Assembly (NCBI RefSeq): GCF_049943125.1
Contig: NZ_CP188040.1
Coordinates: forward strand, 992,001-1,056,000
Direction of reading: 5' to 3'
From: JAEXZL01 sp049943125
GTDB lineage: Bacteria; Bacillota; Clostridia; Clostridiales; Clostridiaceae
DNA length: 64,000 nucleotides
This document shows positions 51,674 through 60,390 of the stretch, one piece after another. The position numbers were made by a program, and so were the translations under genes. How positions within the stretch are numbered: position 1 is the stretch's first letter; every line of letters begins with the position of its first letter. The notes beneath the pieces are model-generated. The model saw only the letters and a program-made list of their open reading frames with translations, was not told where the DNA came from and ran no database searches.

Positions 51674-51710
51674 TACATTCATTCATTTACGTTAAATAGC
51701 CAACAACGTT

Positions 51711-51783
51711 ATTATATCACCGTTACCACTTAACGGACAAGCTTATGAAGCAAAGTTTACAAATTGGTTAAAAATATATTACA
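51711..51783 (-). promoter_or_regulatory. Promoter and WalR-like array of NlpC/P60 paralogue 1
   Basis: -35 TTGTCC (51740-51735) and -10 TATAAT (51716-51711) are 18 bp apart. Upstream, minus-strand TGTAAT (51778-51783), TTTAAC (51767-51772) and TGTAAA (51756-51761) repeat every 11 bp. The last hexamer ends 15 bp before the -35. Confidence 0.7.
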
Positions 51784-51892
51784 GCAATATAACTGTAATT
51801 TACTCTCTTATCAATATATGTATGAAAAATTTACATATCATAGCACCCATGGAAATTCATATTAATACATTGTTAACACTTTTTCAATGATC

Positions 51893-51931
51893 ACAAAAAA
51901 AACGACAGTTTTTGAAATTCTGCCGTTCATA
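51893..51931 (-). terminator. Terminator of the second NlpC/P60 gene
   Basis: AACGGCAG pairs with CTGTCGTT (one G-T pair) and is followed on the minus strand by eight T. Nothing else is seen in this intergenic stretch besides the neighbouring gene's WalR-like array. Confidence 0.82.
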
Positions 51932-51993
51932 ATTTATACTTACTTAAAATTTATAAAATGTTAACTATTAACATATGTTTTATTATTTTGTTA

Positions 51994-53421
51994 CTAATTA
52001 ATAATTCTCCTGGCTGCATAAAAGCTCCAAATATTAGATATTTTTATAACATCACCAGTCTGAGGTGCATGAATCATCCTTCCATTGCTAACATAAATTC
52101 CTATATGTCCAGCGCTGGTAAAAACCAAATCTCCAGGCTGAAGCTCACTTTGAGATACGGCTCTTCCATTATAAATCTGGTCATAGGTAGTCCTTCCTAA
52201 ATAATAGCCAAATTGTCTATACACATATTGAGTAAAGCCAGAGCAATCAAAGCCTGCGGGAGTAGTTCCTCCCCAAAGATACGGTGTTCCAAGAAACTTA
52301 TAAGCGTAGTTCACTATATCAACTCCAGTAGCTCTCCCATTGCTTGTACCAGTATTATTGGTGCTTCCAGAATTACTTCCAGAGCCTTGTGAGCTATTGT
52401 TATTAGTGCTTCCTGAACTACTATTTGAGCTTCCCGAATTATTATTAGTACTATTTGAATTATTATTAGAGCTGCTTGAACTATTAGAGCTATTGTTTTG
52501 TGCTTCCTGCTCCAGTCTCTCTGCCTCTTCTTGACGTTTCTTTTCTTCTTCCTCTTCTTGACGTCTCTTTTCTTCTTCCTCTGCCTTCCTCTTGGCTTCT
52601 CTATCAGCAAGAATTATCTTACCCTTTTCAATAGCTTCTACCAATTTATCTTCCACTTCTATGGTAAGTATATTTCCTCTAAGGGCTCTTAGATTATCTA
52701 TGGAGCTCTGTATTTCCGCATCAGAAGAAGAGGAGGAATTAATTACAGACACAGGGAAGGCTATTAGCTCTAGCTCCTGCTCCTTCAGATCCACCTTAAT
52801 ACTCCTGCGTTTTTCATGAGCTTCTTCAAGAAGGTCCTGCTGCTCTTCTTTTTTATCCTCTAGCTCCTTAAGCTTAGCTTCATTTTCCTCCTGTAAAAGC
52901 TTTAATCTTTCATTTCTTTCCTCAAGTCCCTTCTGAACCTCTTCTACTTCCTCTCTCTTGAGCTCCAGCTCCTCTATAAGCCCCTGATCCGATTCAATTA
53001 TTTTTCCAAGAGCCTTAGCCTTTGCAATAAAATCACTAAAATCATTGCAATTCAATAATATAGCAAGGTAATCATTAAGCCTATTGCTTTTATACATTGA
53101 ACGTAATCGTCCCCCAAGAATCTCTTCACGAAGGATTATTTCCTCCAGAAGCTCTTCAAGCTTTTCTTTCCCTTCTTCAATTTCTATTTGTAAGGCATCA
53201 ATATCTCTTTGATTACTTGTTATTGTTTCCTGGGCATTTAATATATCTTCATCTAATCCTCTTATCTCATCCTCAAGTCTTCCTAAATAGCCTTCCAGCT
53301 CCATAAGGGAATTCCTGCTCGCTTCCACCTGCTCCTCCACTGTGGGATCTGCCAAAACCGCTACTGGTTGACTACAGAGAAAAGCAAGAGATAGAAATGC
53401 TGCCACAGCCTTCTTATTCAT
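51994..53421 (-). CDS. Secreted NlpC/P60 peptidoglycan hydrolase with coiled coil, paralogue 2
   Basis: A signal peptide (MNKKAVAAFLSLAFLCSQ...VLADP), a long coiled coil with YLAILLNCNDFSDFIAKA, and an Arg/Glu-rich helix (RKAEEEEKRRQEEEE) lead to a flexible Ser/Asn/Gly linker of about 60 residues. The NlpC/P60 domain follows, with YLWGGTTPAGFDCSGFTQYV, TSAGHIGIYVS and MIHAPQTGD. ATG 53421 follows a GGGGG site. The Asn/Ser linker is the least conserved part among the three paralogues and probably crosses wall layers. TGTCGAA-type Spo0A core sequence (53463-53469) lies upstream. Confidence 0.93.
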   Translation of the reverse strand: MNKKAVAAFLSLAFLCSQPVAVLADPTVEEQVEASRNSLMELEGYLGRLEDEIRGLDEDILNAQETITSNQRDIDALQIEIEEGKEKLEELLEEIILREEILGGRLRSMYKSNRLNDYLAILLNCNDFSDFIAKAKALGKIIESDQGLIEELELKREEVEEVQKGLEERNERLKLLQEENEAKLKELEDKKEEQQDLLEEAHEKRRSIKVDLKEQELELIAFPVSVINSSSSSDAEIQSSIDNLRALRGNILTIEVEDKLVEAIEKGKIILADREAKRKAEEEEKRRQEEEEEKKRQEEAERLEQEAQNNSSNSSSSSNNNSNSTNNNSGSSNSSSGSTNNNSSQGSGSNSGSTNNTGTSNGRATGVDIVNYAYKFLGTPYLWGGTTPAGFDCSGFTQYVYRQFGYYLGRTTYDQIYNGRAVSQSELQPGDLVFTSAGHIGIYVSNGRMIHAPQTGDVIKISNIWSFYAARRIIN

Positions 53422-53521
53422 AATGCGTACCCCCAACCTACATAAACTTCATTATCGTATTATGTCGAATTTAATCATCATTATATTTATTATATTATGT
53501 TTTTATTTATTTGACTATTTA

Positions 53522-53538
53522 TTTACAAAAAGTTTAAA
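53522..53538 (-). promoter_or_regulatory. WalR-like box of NlpC/P60 paralogue 2
   Basis: Minus-strand TTTAAA and TGTAAA are separated by exactly five bases (CTTTT), as in the other two paralogues. TATAAT strings follow 36 to 46 nt downstream, but the -35 is poor, as expected of an activator-dependent promoter. Confidence 0.5.
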
Positions 53539-53586
53539 TTTTAAAAAAACAAAACTTCTTTTCACTGAAAAAATTATTAAAAATAA

Positions 53587-53610
53587 GCGACAGGTTTTTA
53601 CACCTGTCGC
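53587..53610 (-). terminator. Terminator of the third NlpC/P60 gene
   Basis: GCGACAGGT and ACCTGTCGC form a perfect 9-bp stem, followed by TTATTTTTAATAATTTTTT on the minus strand. Confidence 0.88.
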
Positions 53611-53689
53611 TCATCCCCTGATCACATATATTCTAACATATCCCCATCGTTAGCTCTTTTACTGTACTACTACCTTATTAAAACTATCA

Positions 53690-55063
53690 CTAGTTGACTA
53701 TTCTTCTTGCTGCATAGAAGCTCCATATATTAGAAACCTTCACATTATCCCCTGTCTGAGGAGCATGTATCATTCTACCATTACCTACATATATACCTAC
53801 ATGGCCTGCACTTGTAAATACTAGATCTCCCGGCTGAAGCTCTGCTCTTGATACAGCTCTTCCCACATTCACTTGAGTAAAGGTAGTTCTAGTTATGTTA
53901 ATTCCAAAATGATTATATACATATTGAGTAAAGCCTGAGCAGTCAAAACCACTAGGGGTGGTTCCTCCATAAACATATTTAACTCCTAAAAAGCTGTATG
54001 CATAGTTTACGATATTATTTCCGCTAACATTGCTTCCACTGTCCCCTCTGGAAGGAGGTGCTGGATTATTTGGCTTAGGAGTAGCTGGTTTAGGTGTAGC
54101 CGGCTTAGGATCAGCTGGCTTACTTACCTCGGAGTTATTGCCTTGAGAATTTCTACTAGCTTCCTCAGCTTCTCTCCTTGCTCTTTCTGCCTGTTCGGCT
54201 CTTGCCTGCTCAGCTCTTATCTGCGCTTCTCTTTCAGCTGCTCTATTACCAAGGACTTGATTTCCTTTGTTTATGGCTGCTTGTACTCTTCCATCCACAG
54301 AAGCAGTAACAATGGAGCTTCTGATATTAACCAAGGTATTTATTGAATTCTGAATCTCATCATCAGTAGAGCCTCCAGCATCAATTACGCTTATTGGGAA
54401 GTCAACCAAGGCGGCTTCCTCTCTTTCCAGGTCCACTTGTACTAAGGCTCTTTCAGCCCTAGCCTGTTCTACCAGCGCATTCTGTTCTGCTCTTTTTTCT
54501 TCTAAAAGCGCAAGCTTTTCTTCATTCTCTTTTTTTAGCTTCTCTTGAGCTTCATTCTTTACCACAAGCTCTTTTTTAATATTATCCATTGCTTCTCTAG
54601 AAGCATTAAGCTCATCTATTAATTTATTATCTGTTCCAATTATTTTTGATATAGCCTGAACTCTTGCTATAAAGTCACTAAAGCTTTCAGAATTCAGTAT
54701 TGCTGTAAGGTAATCACTATTCCCCCCACTTTTATACATTCCCCTAATTCTTCCAGCCAAAAGCTCTTCCTTTATTTCTACTTCCTTCTGTAGCTTTAAA
54801 ACCTCAGCTTCTGCTGCTTGAATTTCTGCTTTTATAGCTTCTATTTGCTTATTGTTATCCTCTATGGTCTTTTCCATAGAAGCTACTTCTCCATCTATAG
54901 CGCCTATTTTATCTTCTAATTCACCAATAGTTCTTTCAATGCTCTGAAGCTGATTTCTGCTTTCTTGTACCTGAGCTTCTGTAACGGGATCCGCTAGTAC
55001 TGATACAGCTTGTCCACTTGCAATCGCCACTGTTAGTACCAGGGCTACTAATTTTTTGTTCAT
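53690..55063 (-). CDS. Secreted NlpC/P60 peptidoglycan hydrolase with coiled coil, paralogue 3
   Basis: A signal peptide (MNKKLVALVLTVAIASGQ...VLADP), a coiled coil with YLTAILNSESFSDFIARV, an Ala/Glu/Arg helix, and a Pro-rich KPATPKP linker lead to the NlpC/P60 domain. That domain has YVYGGTTPSGFDCSGFTQYV, TSAGHVGIYVG and MIHAPQTGD. The catalytic Cys and His are intact. GGGGGAC precedes the ATG. The three paralogues differ mainly in linker composition (short, Asn/Ser-rich, Pro-rich), which suggests different reach in the wall. It is the first gene of the row, transcribed from its own promoter. Confidence 0.94.
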   Translation of the reverse strand: MNKKLVALVLTVAIASGQAVSVLADPVTEAQVQESRNQLQSIERTIGELEDKIGAIDGEVASMEKTIEDNNKQIEAIKAEIQAAEAEVLKLQKEVEIKEELLAGRIRGMYKSGGNSDYLTAILNSESFSDFIARVQAISKIIGTDNKLIDELNASREAMDNIKKELVVKNEAQEKLKKENEEKLALLEEKRAEQNALVEQARAERALVQVDLEREEAALVDFPISVIDAGGSTDDEIQNSINTLVNIRSSIVTASVDGRVQAAINKGNQVLGNRAAEREAQIRAEQARAEQAERARREAEEASRNSQGNNSEVSKPADPKPATPKPATPKPNNPAPPSRGDSGSNVSGNNIVNYAYSFLGVKYVYGGTTPSGFDCSGFTQYVYNHFGINITRTTFTQVNVGRAVSRAELQPGDLVFTSAGHVGIYVGNGRMIHAPQTGDNVKVSNIWSFYAARRIVN

Positions 55064-55148
55064 AAAAAAATGTCCCCCACGTTCTTTATATTATTTTTTA
55101 TTTAAACTTCTGTATAAGAAAATTTTTCCTTCTTTAAATCACGAATTT

Positions 55149-55221
55149 ATTATATTACTATTAATATATTTAAAACAACCAAATAACCTAATGTTTACAA
55201 AATGGTAAAATAAAAACTACA
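55149..55221 (-). promoter_or_regulatory. Promoter and WalR-like array of NlpC/P60 paralogue 3
   Basis: -35 TTGTTT (55178-55173) and -10 TATAAT (55154-55149) are 18 bp apart. Upstream minus-strand hexamers TGTAGT (55216-55221), TTTTAC (55205-55210) and TGTAAA (55194-55199) repeat every 11 bp. The last ends 15 bp before the -35, the same geometry as paralogue 1. The remaining gap up to the tRNA promoter is AT-rich and holds nothing else recognised. Confidence 0.68.
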
Positions 55222-55357
55222 ATTCTATTAAATATAGTATAAAAATAGTTACAGAAACTTCTATAAAGCTCAATTTGTAACATTTTTATAATCTTTTAGT
55301 TACCAATATCGATATATTTTTTTAATATTTTTATTATTTTTTTATATAAAAAATGTG

Positions 55358-55386
55358 TTGACAGTACCTCAATACTTTTATATAAT
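55358..55386 (+). promoter_or_regulatory. tRNA-Pro promoter
   Basis: Consensus TTGACA (55358-55363), a 17-bp spacer and TATAAT (55381-55386), 12 nt before the tRNA. Confidence 0.88.
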
Positions 55387-55398
55387 AATTTATGTCGC

Positions 55399-55474
55399 CG
55401 GGGTGTGGCGCAGATGGGAGCGCGCGTGCTTTGGGAGCATGAGGTCGCAGGTTCAATCCCTGTCACCCCGACCA
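55399..55474 (+). tRNA. tRNA-Pro (anticodon TGG)
   Basis: A complete cloverleaf can be drawn: acceptor CGGGGTG/CACCCCG, D-arm with GCGCAGATGGGAGCGC, anticodon loop TTTGGGA with TGG, and T-arm CAGGTTCAATCCCTG. The CCA end is encoded (55472-55474). It is a single tRNA gene with a consensus promoter and its own terminator. Confidence 0.97.
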
Positions 55475-55480
55475 TAGACA

Positions 55481-55515
55481 AAGCCTTCTGCAGAGATGCT
55501 GCAGAAGGCTTTTTT
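55481..55515 (+). terminator. Terminator of tRNA-Pro
   Basis: A perfect 12-bp stem (55481-55492 with 55500-55511) and a run of six T starting at the stem end. Confidence 0.92.
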
Positions 55516-55679
55516 GTTATATAAAATCTTTGATCCTAACAATTTTTATGATATTGTAAAAATACTATAAAAATCTATCCTTTAGCTTGATTAAAATGTT
55601 AATATCTATTTAAGGGAACTATTAACTTTTTCTTTATCTTTATACAAATAATTAAAAAGCATCAGCTATAGGAGGTCCT

Positions 55680-56861
55680 ATGAGAATTTTCGCCTTAATA
55701 ATAGTATTAATTATTTATACCTTGATAATTTTTTTTATTGGAGTAAAGGTTATTTCTTTTCTAAAACTAATTCTCCCCTTTATCAGCAGCAAGATTTTAT
55801 GGCCTTTGATATTCATTTTTGCCTATTCACTTTTTGCTTTTTATTTCCTTCCAGCAACCTCATTCTTGGCAAAGGCTTTGAGGATAATCAGCGGCTATTG
55901 GATGGGGTTCTTCATGTATACCTTTTTAGGATTAATTGCAATATACATAATTAAACTCCTATTAAAGCTTACCCCCATGAGAAAAAATCCTCTCATAATG
56001 GATAACCCTCTCCTTTGGGGCTCAATTCTATCAGTGGTTCTAATATTTATTTTTTCTTATGGCAGCTATAAGGCCTTTCACCTAGTAAACAAGGAATATT
56101 CTATTGAAATAAATAAGAATTCCCCCATAGAGAACCTGAAGGTGGTGATGGTTTCCGACATTCACCTTGGCTATACCATAGGAAGTAGTCATATAGATAG
56201 AATAGTAGATAAAATCAATAGAGAGGAGCCGGATATAGTATTTATTGTAGGAGATACCTTTGATAACAGCTATGAAGCAGTTACTGATATAGATAAAATT
56301 TCTGATGCCCTTAAAGGTATAAAATCTACCTATGGAGCCTATGGAGTATTGGGTAATCATGATGTGACAGCAGAGCTTAAGGGCCGCAGTGATAAAAGCC
56401 CTGACTACACTACTCCCGATGATGATATGATTAGCTTTTTCGAGAAGTCAGAGATAACCCTGTTAAGAGATGAAACTATACTCATAAAAGATGCCTTCTA
56501 TTTAGTAGGAAGAAAGGATGCTTCTCCTATCGGTGCTGTAAATTACGAAAGAGCAGAGGTTCCCACCCTTCTAGAGGGCATAGATACAAAGAAACCAGTA
56601 ATACTTCTAGATCATCAGCCTGCAAGATTTTCTACCATATCAGAAGGAATTGATCTAGTAGTAAGCGGTCACACTCACAACGGTCAGGTTTTCCCGGGGA
56701 ATATAATCGTTCATGGCATCTATGATAATGGCTACGGCTATAAGCAGGAAGGCAACCTTCAGAGCATAGTTACCTCTGGAGCAGGGGTATGGGGACCTCC
56801 TCTAAGACTCGCCAGTGATTCTGAGGTAGTGACTGTTAATATATCCTTTCAGAAGCCCTAG
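55680..56861 (+). CDS. Membrane-anchored metallophosphoesterase
   Basis: The N-terminal 140 residues hold about four hydrophobic helices. The catalytic domain has the metal-binding motifs VVMVSDIHLGY, VGDTFDN, GVLGNHD and SGHTHNGQVFPG, all intact. It resembles YkuE/YaeI-type phosphoesterases, some of which act on lipid or wall precursors. Residues about 220-250 form a variable insert. AGGAGGTCC precedes the ATG. It is followed by about 170 nt before the next gene. Confidence 0.92.
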   Translation: MRIFALIIVLIIYTLIIFFIGVKVISFLKLILPFISSKILWPLIFIFAYSLFAFYFLPATSFLAKALRIISGYWMGFFMYTFLGLIAIYIIKLLLKLTPMRKNPLIMDNPLLWGSILSVVLIFIFSYGSYKAFHLVNKEYSIEINKNSPIENLKVVMVSDIHLGYTIGSSHIDRIVDKINREEPDIVFIVGDTFDNSYEAVTDIDKISDALKGIKSTYGAYGVLGNHDVTAELKGRSDKSPDYTTPDDDMISFFEKSEITLLRDETILIKDAFYLVGRKDASPIGAVNYERAEVPTLLEGIDTKKPVILLDHQPARFSTISEGIDLVVSGHTHNGQVFPGNIIVHGIYDNGYGYKQEGNLQSIVTSGAGVWGPPLRLASDSEVVTVNISFQKP

Positions 56862-57029
56862 CATGAGAAATTAGCATTCTTTAAACAACCAATGAAGTTT
56901 AAGTTAATTCGTCCTTTTTATCATAGAATTTTCTAAACGGATACTCTTTCTTTATAGTTACTTAATAATTCCTCCCTATAATTAAGCACATAGAAAAATA
57001 AAACTTAATTATAAGGGAGGTATATTCAT

Positions 57030-58649
57030 ATGTACGATTTAAATAATTTAGAGTTTTCATTGTTAAGTGGAGTTCCAAGGATCATATCTGCAATACTTCT
57101 ATTGATATTAGCCTTTGTTGTGGCTGCTATCGCTAAGTCCTTAGTAGTTAAAGGCGGAAAAAAATTAGGTCTTTCTAGATACATGGACAAATGGGGGCTC
57201 TCAAATAACAGAAATGCCGATGATACCCTCAAAACTATTGGAACAGCAGTTTTCTGGATTGTCTTTATATTATTCCTTCCTGGAATATTAGATACCTTAA
57301 ACTTAAGCAGAGTTGCAATACCTTTTGGAGAAATGACGACTGCATTTTTAAGCTTCCTGCCTAAGCTATTAGGAGCGACTTTAGTGCTTATAGTTGGTTA
57401 TGTAATAGCTAAGGTTGTAAGAGATCTTCTAACCCTAGTACTGAGAAGAGTTAAGGTGGATGAGCTTCAAGCAAAGGCTGGTATAGCTCCTAGTGCTACT
57501 ACTTCTTCCTTCTCTACTATACTCGCAAACATAGCTTATGTACTTATATGGATACCAATCATCATTGCAGCCTTAGAAATACTTGATATCAATGCCATAT
57601 CAGAGCCAGCAATTACAATGCTTAACAATATATTAGCCATGCTACCTCGTTTATTTATAGCAGCAGTACTGGTTATATTAGGTGTATATGTAGCTAAAAT
57701 GGTAGGCTCATTAGTTTCCAACCTTCTTTCCGGCATGGGCATTAACAATCTCTATGGAAAGCTTGGAATGGGTAATAACACTGCTGCAGCTAAGCATACC
57801 CTATCAGATATCATCGGAGGCATCGTTAAATTTATAATTGCTCTTCTATTTGTAGTGGAAGCTATAAATGTTGTAAACCTTGAAATACTAAATTCTGTTG
57901 GTATAGCAATAATTGGATACCTACCATTCTTCATAAGTGCTATAGTTATCCTGGGTGTTGGAGTATTCCTTGGAATATGGGTAGAGGGACTTCTTACTAA
58001 GTACACCTCAGCATCCAATATCACCGCTATGCTAGCAAAATGCATAATAGTATTCTTTGCAGTATTTATGACCTTAAATCAGCTAGGAATATCAATGTTC
58101 GTTGTTAATACAGCCTTCCTACTTATCATGGGCGCACTTTCCATAGCCTTTGCTATATCCTTTGGTGTAGGTGGTAGAGACTTTGCTAAGAGAAGCCTTG
58201 AGAGATTTGAGAGAAAGCTAGAAGCTGCACCTAAGGCCAGCGATGACCCTAAGACTCAAAAAGCTGCTGAAAATATGCCAGACCCAATGGAAGCCATGAA
58301 GAAGCAGAAAGAGCAAAATAATAATCCAAACACTGTAAGCAACCCAAACAAGGGAACTAACAACAATCCTCAAAATGATTTCAACAGAAACAATAAGAAT
58401 AATAAACATAATAATAGCAGAAACAGTAATAACCCTGAAGAGCACAACAACTTTAACTCTTATAATAATAGACCAGAAGATGGCAACAACTATAATACCT
58501 ACAATAACAGACCAGAGGATGATAACAACTATAATACCTATAACAATAATGTAGATGATAATAATTATGGCGGTAACATTGATAAGGGCGTAAATCTAAA
58601 CGATGGCTTCGATGAGGGAACAGATGATGAAGATCCTAGAGGATTCTAG
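57030..58649 (+). CDS. MscS/CmpX-like conserved TM-helix membrane protein with Asn-rich tail
   Basis: About 395 residues contain repeated pairs of hydrophobic helices with the conserved-TM-helix pattern (AFVVAAIAKSLVVKGGKKLG, LVIVGYVIAKVVRDLLT-type, VILGVYVAKMVGSLVSNLL, LGVGVFLGIWVEGLL). These are found in small mechanosensitive-channel-like proteins such as CmpX. The beta domain of true MscS is absent. The C-terminal 140 residues are Asn-rich and contain near-perfect repeats of YNTYNNRPED. Function is unproven; the tail is probably cytoplasmic and disordered. AAGGGAGG precedes the ATG. Confidence 0.82.
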   Translation: MYDLNNLEFSLLSGVPRIISAILLLILAFVVAAIAKSLVVKGGKKLGLSRYMDKWGLSNNRNADDTLKTIGTAVFWIVFILFLPGILDTLNLSRVAIPFGEMTTAFLSFLPKLLGATLVLIVGYVIAKVVRDLLTLVLRRVKVDELQAKAGIAPSATTSSFSTILANIAYVLIWIPIIIAALEILDINAISEPAITMLNNILAMLPRLFIAAVLVILGVYVAKMVGSLVSNLLSGMGINNLYGKLGMGNNTAAAKHTLSDIIGGIVKFIIALLFVVEAINVVNLEILNSVGIAIIGYLPFFISAIVILGVGVFLGIWVEGLLTKYTSASNITAMLAKCIIVFFAVFMTLNQLGISMFVVNTAFLLIMGALSIAFAISFGVGGRDFAKRSLERFERKLEAAPKASDDPKTQKAAENMPDPMEAMKKQKEQNNNPNTVSNPNKGTNNNPQNDFNRNNKNNKHNNSRNSNNPEEHNNFNSYNNRPEDGNNYNTYNNRPEDDNNYNTYNNNVDDNNYGGNIDKGVNLNDGFDEGTDDEDPRGF

Positions 58650-58682
58650 CAAAGCAAGATAAAATAAATATATAATGTATAA

Positions 58683-58722
58683 AAAAGCCTGCTCCTGTGC
58701 AAAATAACAGGAGCGGGCTTTT
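58683..58722. terminator. Terminator after the CmpX-like gene
   Basis: A 16-bp stem with one G-T or A-C type imperfection (58683-58698 with 58707-58722) and T/A runs at both ends. Confidence 0.88.
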
Positions 58723-58826
58723 GTCTGTTAATTTTTAAAATATTTGATAAGTAATTAACATATATCGCTTTTTTGCCAAGCTTTATTATATAATATACAT
58801 TAAAGTGATTAATGAGGTGAGAGACC

Positions 58827-60176
58827 ATGAAAAAAGAGTATGAGGAGTTATTTAAACGTTTAATAATGGGCTATTATGATGGAACCTTTGATGCTATCGT
58901 AGAGGAAGCAGTAAGCGCTCCTGACTTTGATAGAGCTGAAACACGAAAGGCCATAGCCCTCCTTTGTGGAGTTTCAATTCCAGAAGAGGGTAACTATCTT
59001 TATAACCTTAAAAAAGCAATTACAAATTATCAGGTGAGACAAAACATAGTAGAAAAAATAGGCCAGTGTAATATGAACTGTGTAGAGGATCCTTCTGGCA
59101 GGACTAAATGTCAGATGGTTTGTCCCTTTAATGCAATTTTAAATGACCCCATAAAAAATACCACCTACATAGACATGGATCTCTGTGCAGGCTGTGGTCT
59201 CTGTGTGGAAGCCTGTGATAACGGCCATCTCATGGATAGAAAGGAATTTATCCCTTTATTAAATTTACTTCAGGAAAAAACTCCTGTTATAGCTGCTGTA
59301 GCGCCTGCCATAGCTGGTCAGTTTGGATCTGCTACCTTAGATCAGCTAAGAGCAGCATTAGTGAAGGTAGGCTTTAAGGACATGGTAGAGGTGGCCTTTG
59401 CAGCAGATATGCTCACCATAAAGGAAGCGGTAGAATTTGACCACCTTGTTCACAAGAAAGAAGACTTAATGATAACCTCCTGCTGCTGCCCCATGTGGGT
59501 AGGTATGCTGAAAAAGGTTTATGCTGATTTAGTTAAATACGTATCCCCTTCTGTATCTCCCATGATTGCAGCAGCAAGGGTTCTTAAAAAGCTGAATCCA
59601 GAGGTTAAGGTGGTATTTATAGGCCCCTGCATAGCAAAAAAAGCTGAAGCCAAGGAAAAGGACCTCATAGGCGATGTGGACTTTGTTATGACCTTCCAGG
59701 AGCTAAAGGGAGTATTTGAAGTCCTCTCTATAACCCCAGAGGAAATGGAGCCTCTAGTATCCATGGAATATGCTTCTCGAGGCGGAAGGCTATATGCTCG
59801 CTCTGGTGGAGTATCCATAGCCATAGGAGAGGCCATAGAGGAGCTGTATCCAGAAAAGTACGCTCTCCTTTCCGTACGCCATGTGGATGGAGTTAAGGGC
59901 TGTAAGGAAATCCTGACTAAGGCTATAAATGGGGAGGAGCTTGGTGGAAACTTCATCGAAGGTATGGGCTGCGTAGGAGGCTGTGTTGGAGGACCAAAGG
60001 CTAACATCCCCAAAGAAGACGGAAGAATAGCCGTGGATGAGGTTGCCTACAATTCCGCAGTAAAAATCGCCACCCATAGCACTATACTGGATGAGATATT
60101 CGCACGCCTAGGGATAAGCTCTTTAAAGGATTTTAATGATCCAAAAAAAATAGATATCTTCGAAAGAAACTTTTAA
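58827..60176 (+). CDS. [FeFe]-hydrogenase-like iron-sulfur protein
   Basis: A helical N-terminus is followed by two ferredoxin-like 4Fe-4S motifs: one degenerate (CNMNC...CQMVCPF) and one CAGCGLCVEAC. The H-cluster domain has L1 as TSCCCPMW, L2 as IGPCIAKKAEAKE and L3 as EGMGCVGGCVGGPK. The four cluster-ligating cysteines are present. Classical HydA enzymes have TSCSPGW and MPC...E; here L1 and L2 deviate, suggesting a sensory or otherwise atypical [FeFe] group. No maturation or NAD(P)-linked subunit gene is near. GAGGTGAGAG precedes the ATG. Confidence 0.88.
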   Translation: MKKEYEELFKRLIMGYYDGTFDAIVEEAVSAPDFDRAETRKAIALLCGVSIPEEGNYLYNLKKAITNYQVRQNIVEKIGQCNMNCVEDPSGRTKCQMVCPFNAILNDPIKNTTYIDMDLCAGCGLCVEACDNGHLMDRKEFIPLLNLLQEKTPVIAAVAPAIAGQFGSATLDQLRAALVKVGFKDMVEVAFAADMLTIKEAVEFDHLVHKKEDLMITSCCCPMWVGMLKKVYADLVKYVSPSVSPMIAAARVLKKLNPEVKVVFIGPCIAKKAEAKEKDLIGDVDFVMTFQELKGVFEVLSITPEEMEPLVSMEYASRGGRLYARSGGVSIAIGEAIEELYPEKYALLSVRHVDGVKGCKEILTKAINGEELGGNFIEGMGCVGGCVGGPKANIPKEDGRIAVDEVAYNSAVKIATHSTILDEIFARLGISSLKDFNDPKKIDIFERNF

Positions 60177-60203
60177 AAATAATTAATTCCATCAATAAAA
60201 ATA

Positions 60204-60236
60204 TAAGCCTTGGGTATATTACCTCTAGGCTTATAT
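60204..60236 (+). terminator. Terminator of the hydrogenase-like gene
   Basis: ATAAGCCT and AGGCTTAT form the stem, followed by ATTTTTTATTT. Confidence 0.82.
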
Positions 60237-60390
60237 TTTTTATTTGCTGATTTTTATGATACTTCCTCAGTTTATTATCTCAATAATACATAGTCATATA
60301 TCTATGGCTTTTTTACATTTCTGTGATTATATATTTATAAATATATGTTATATTAAAGTATATACTGTTAGGAGGAATTTAGAGGCACTT

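Noticed and set aside
55296..55481. Minus-strand 61-codon frame over the tRNA, containing GVTGIEPATS
   Set aside because: This is the well-known spurious translation of the strand opposite a tRNA gene; the tRNA-Pro is clear.
59519..60013. Minus-strand 164-codon frame
   Set aside because: Antisense shadow of the hydrogenase-like gene, rich in Ser/Pro with no family resemblance.
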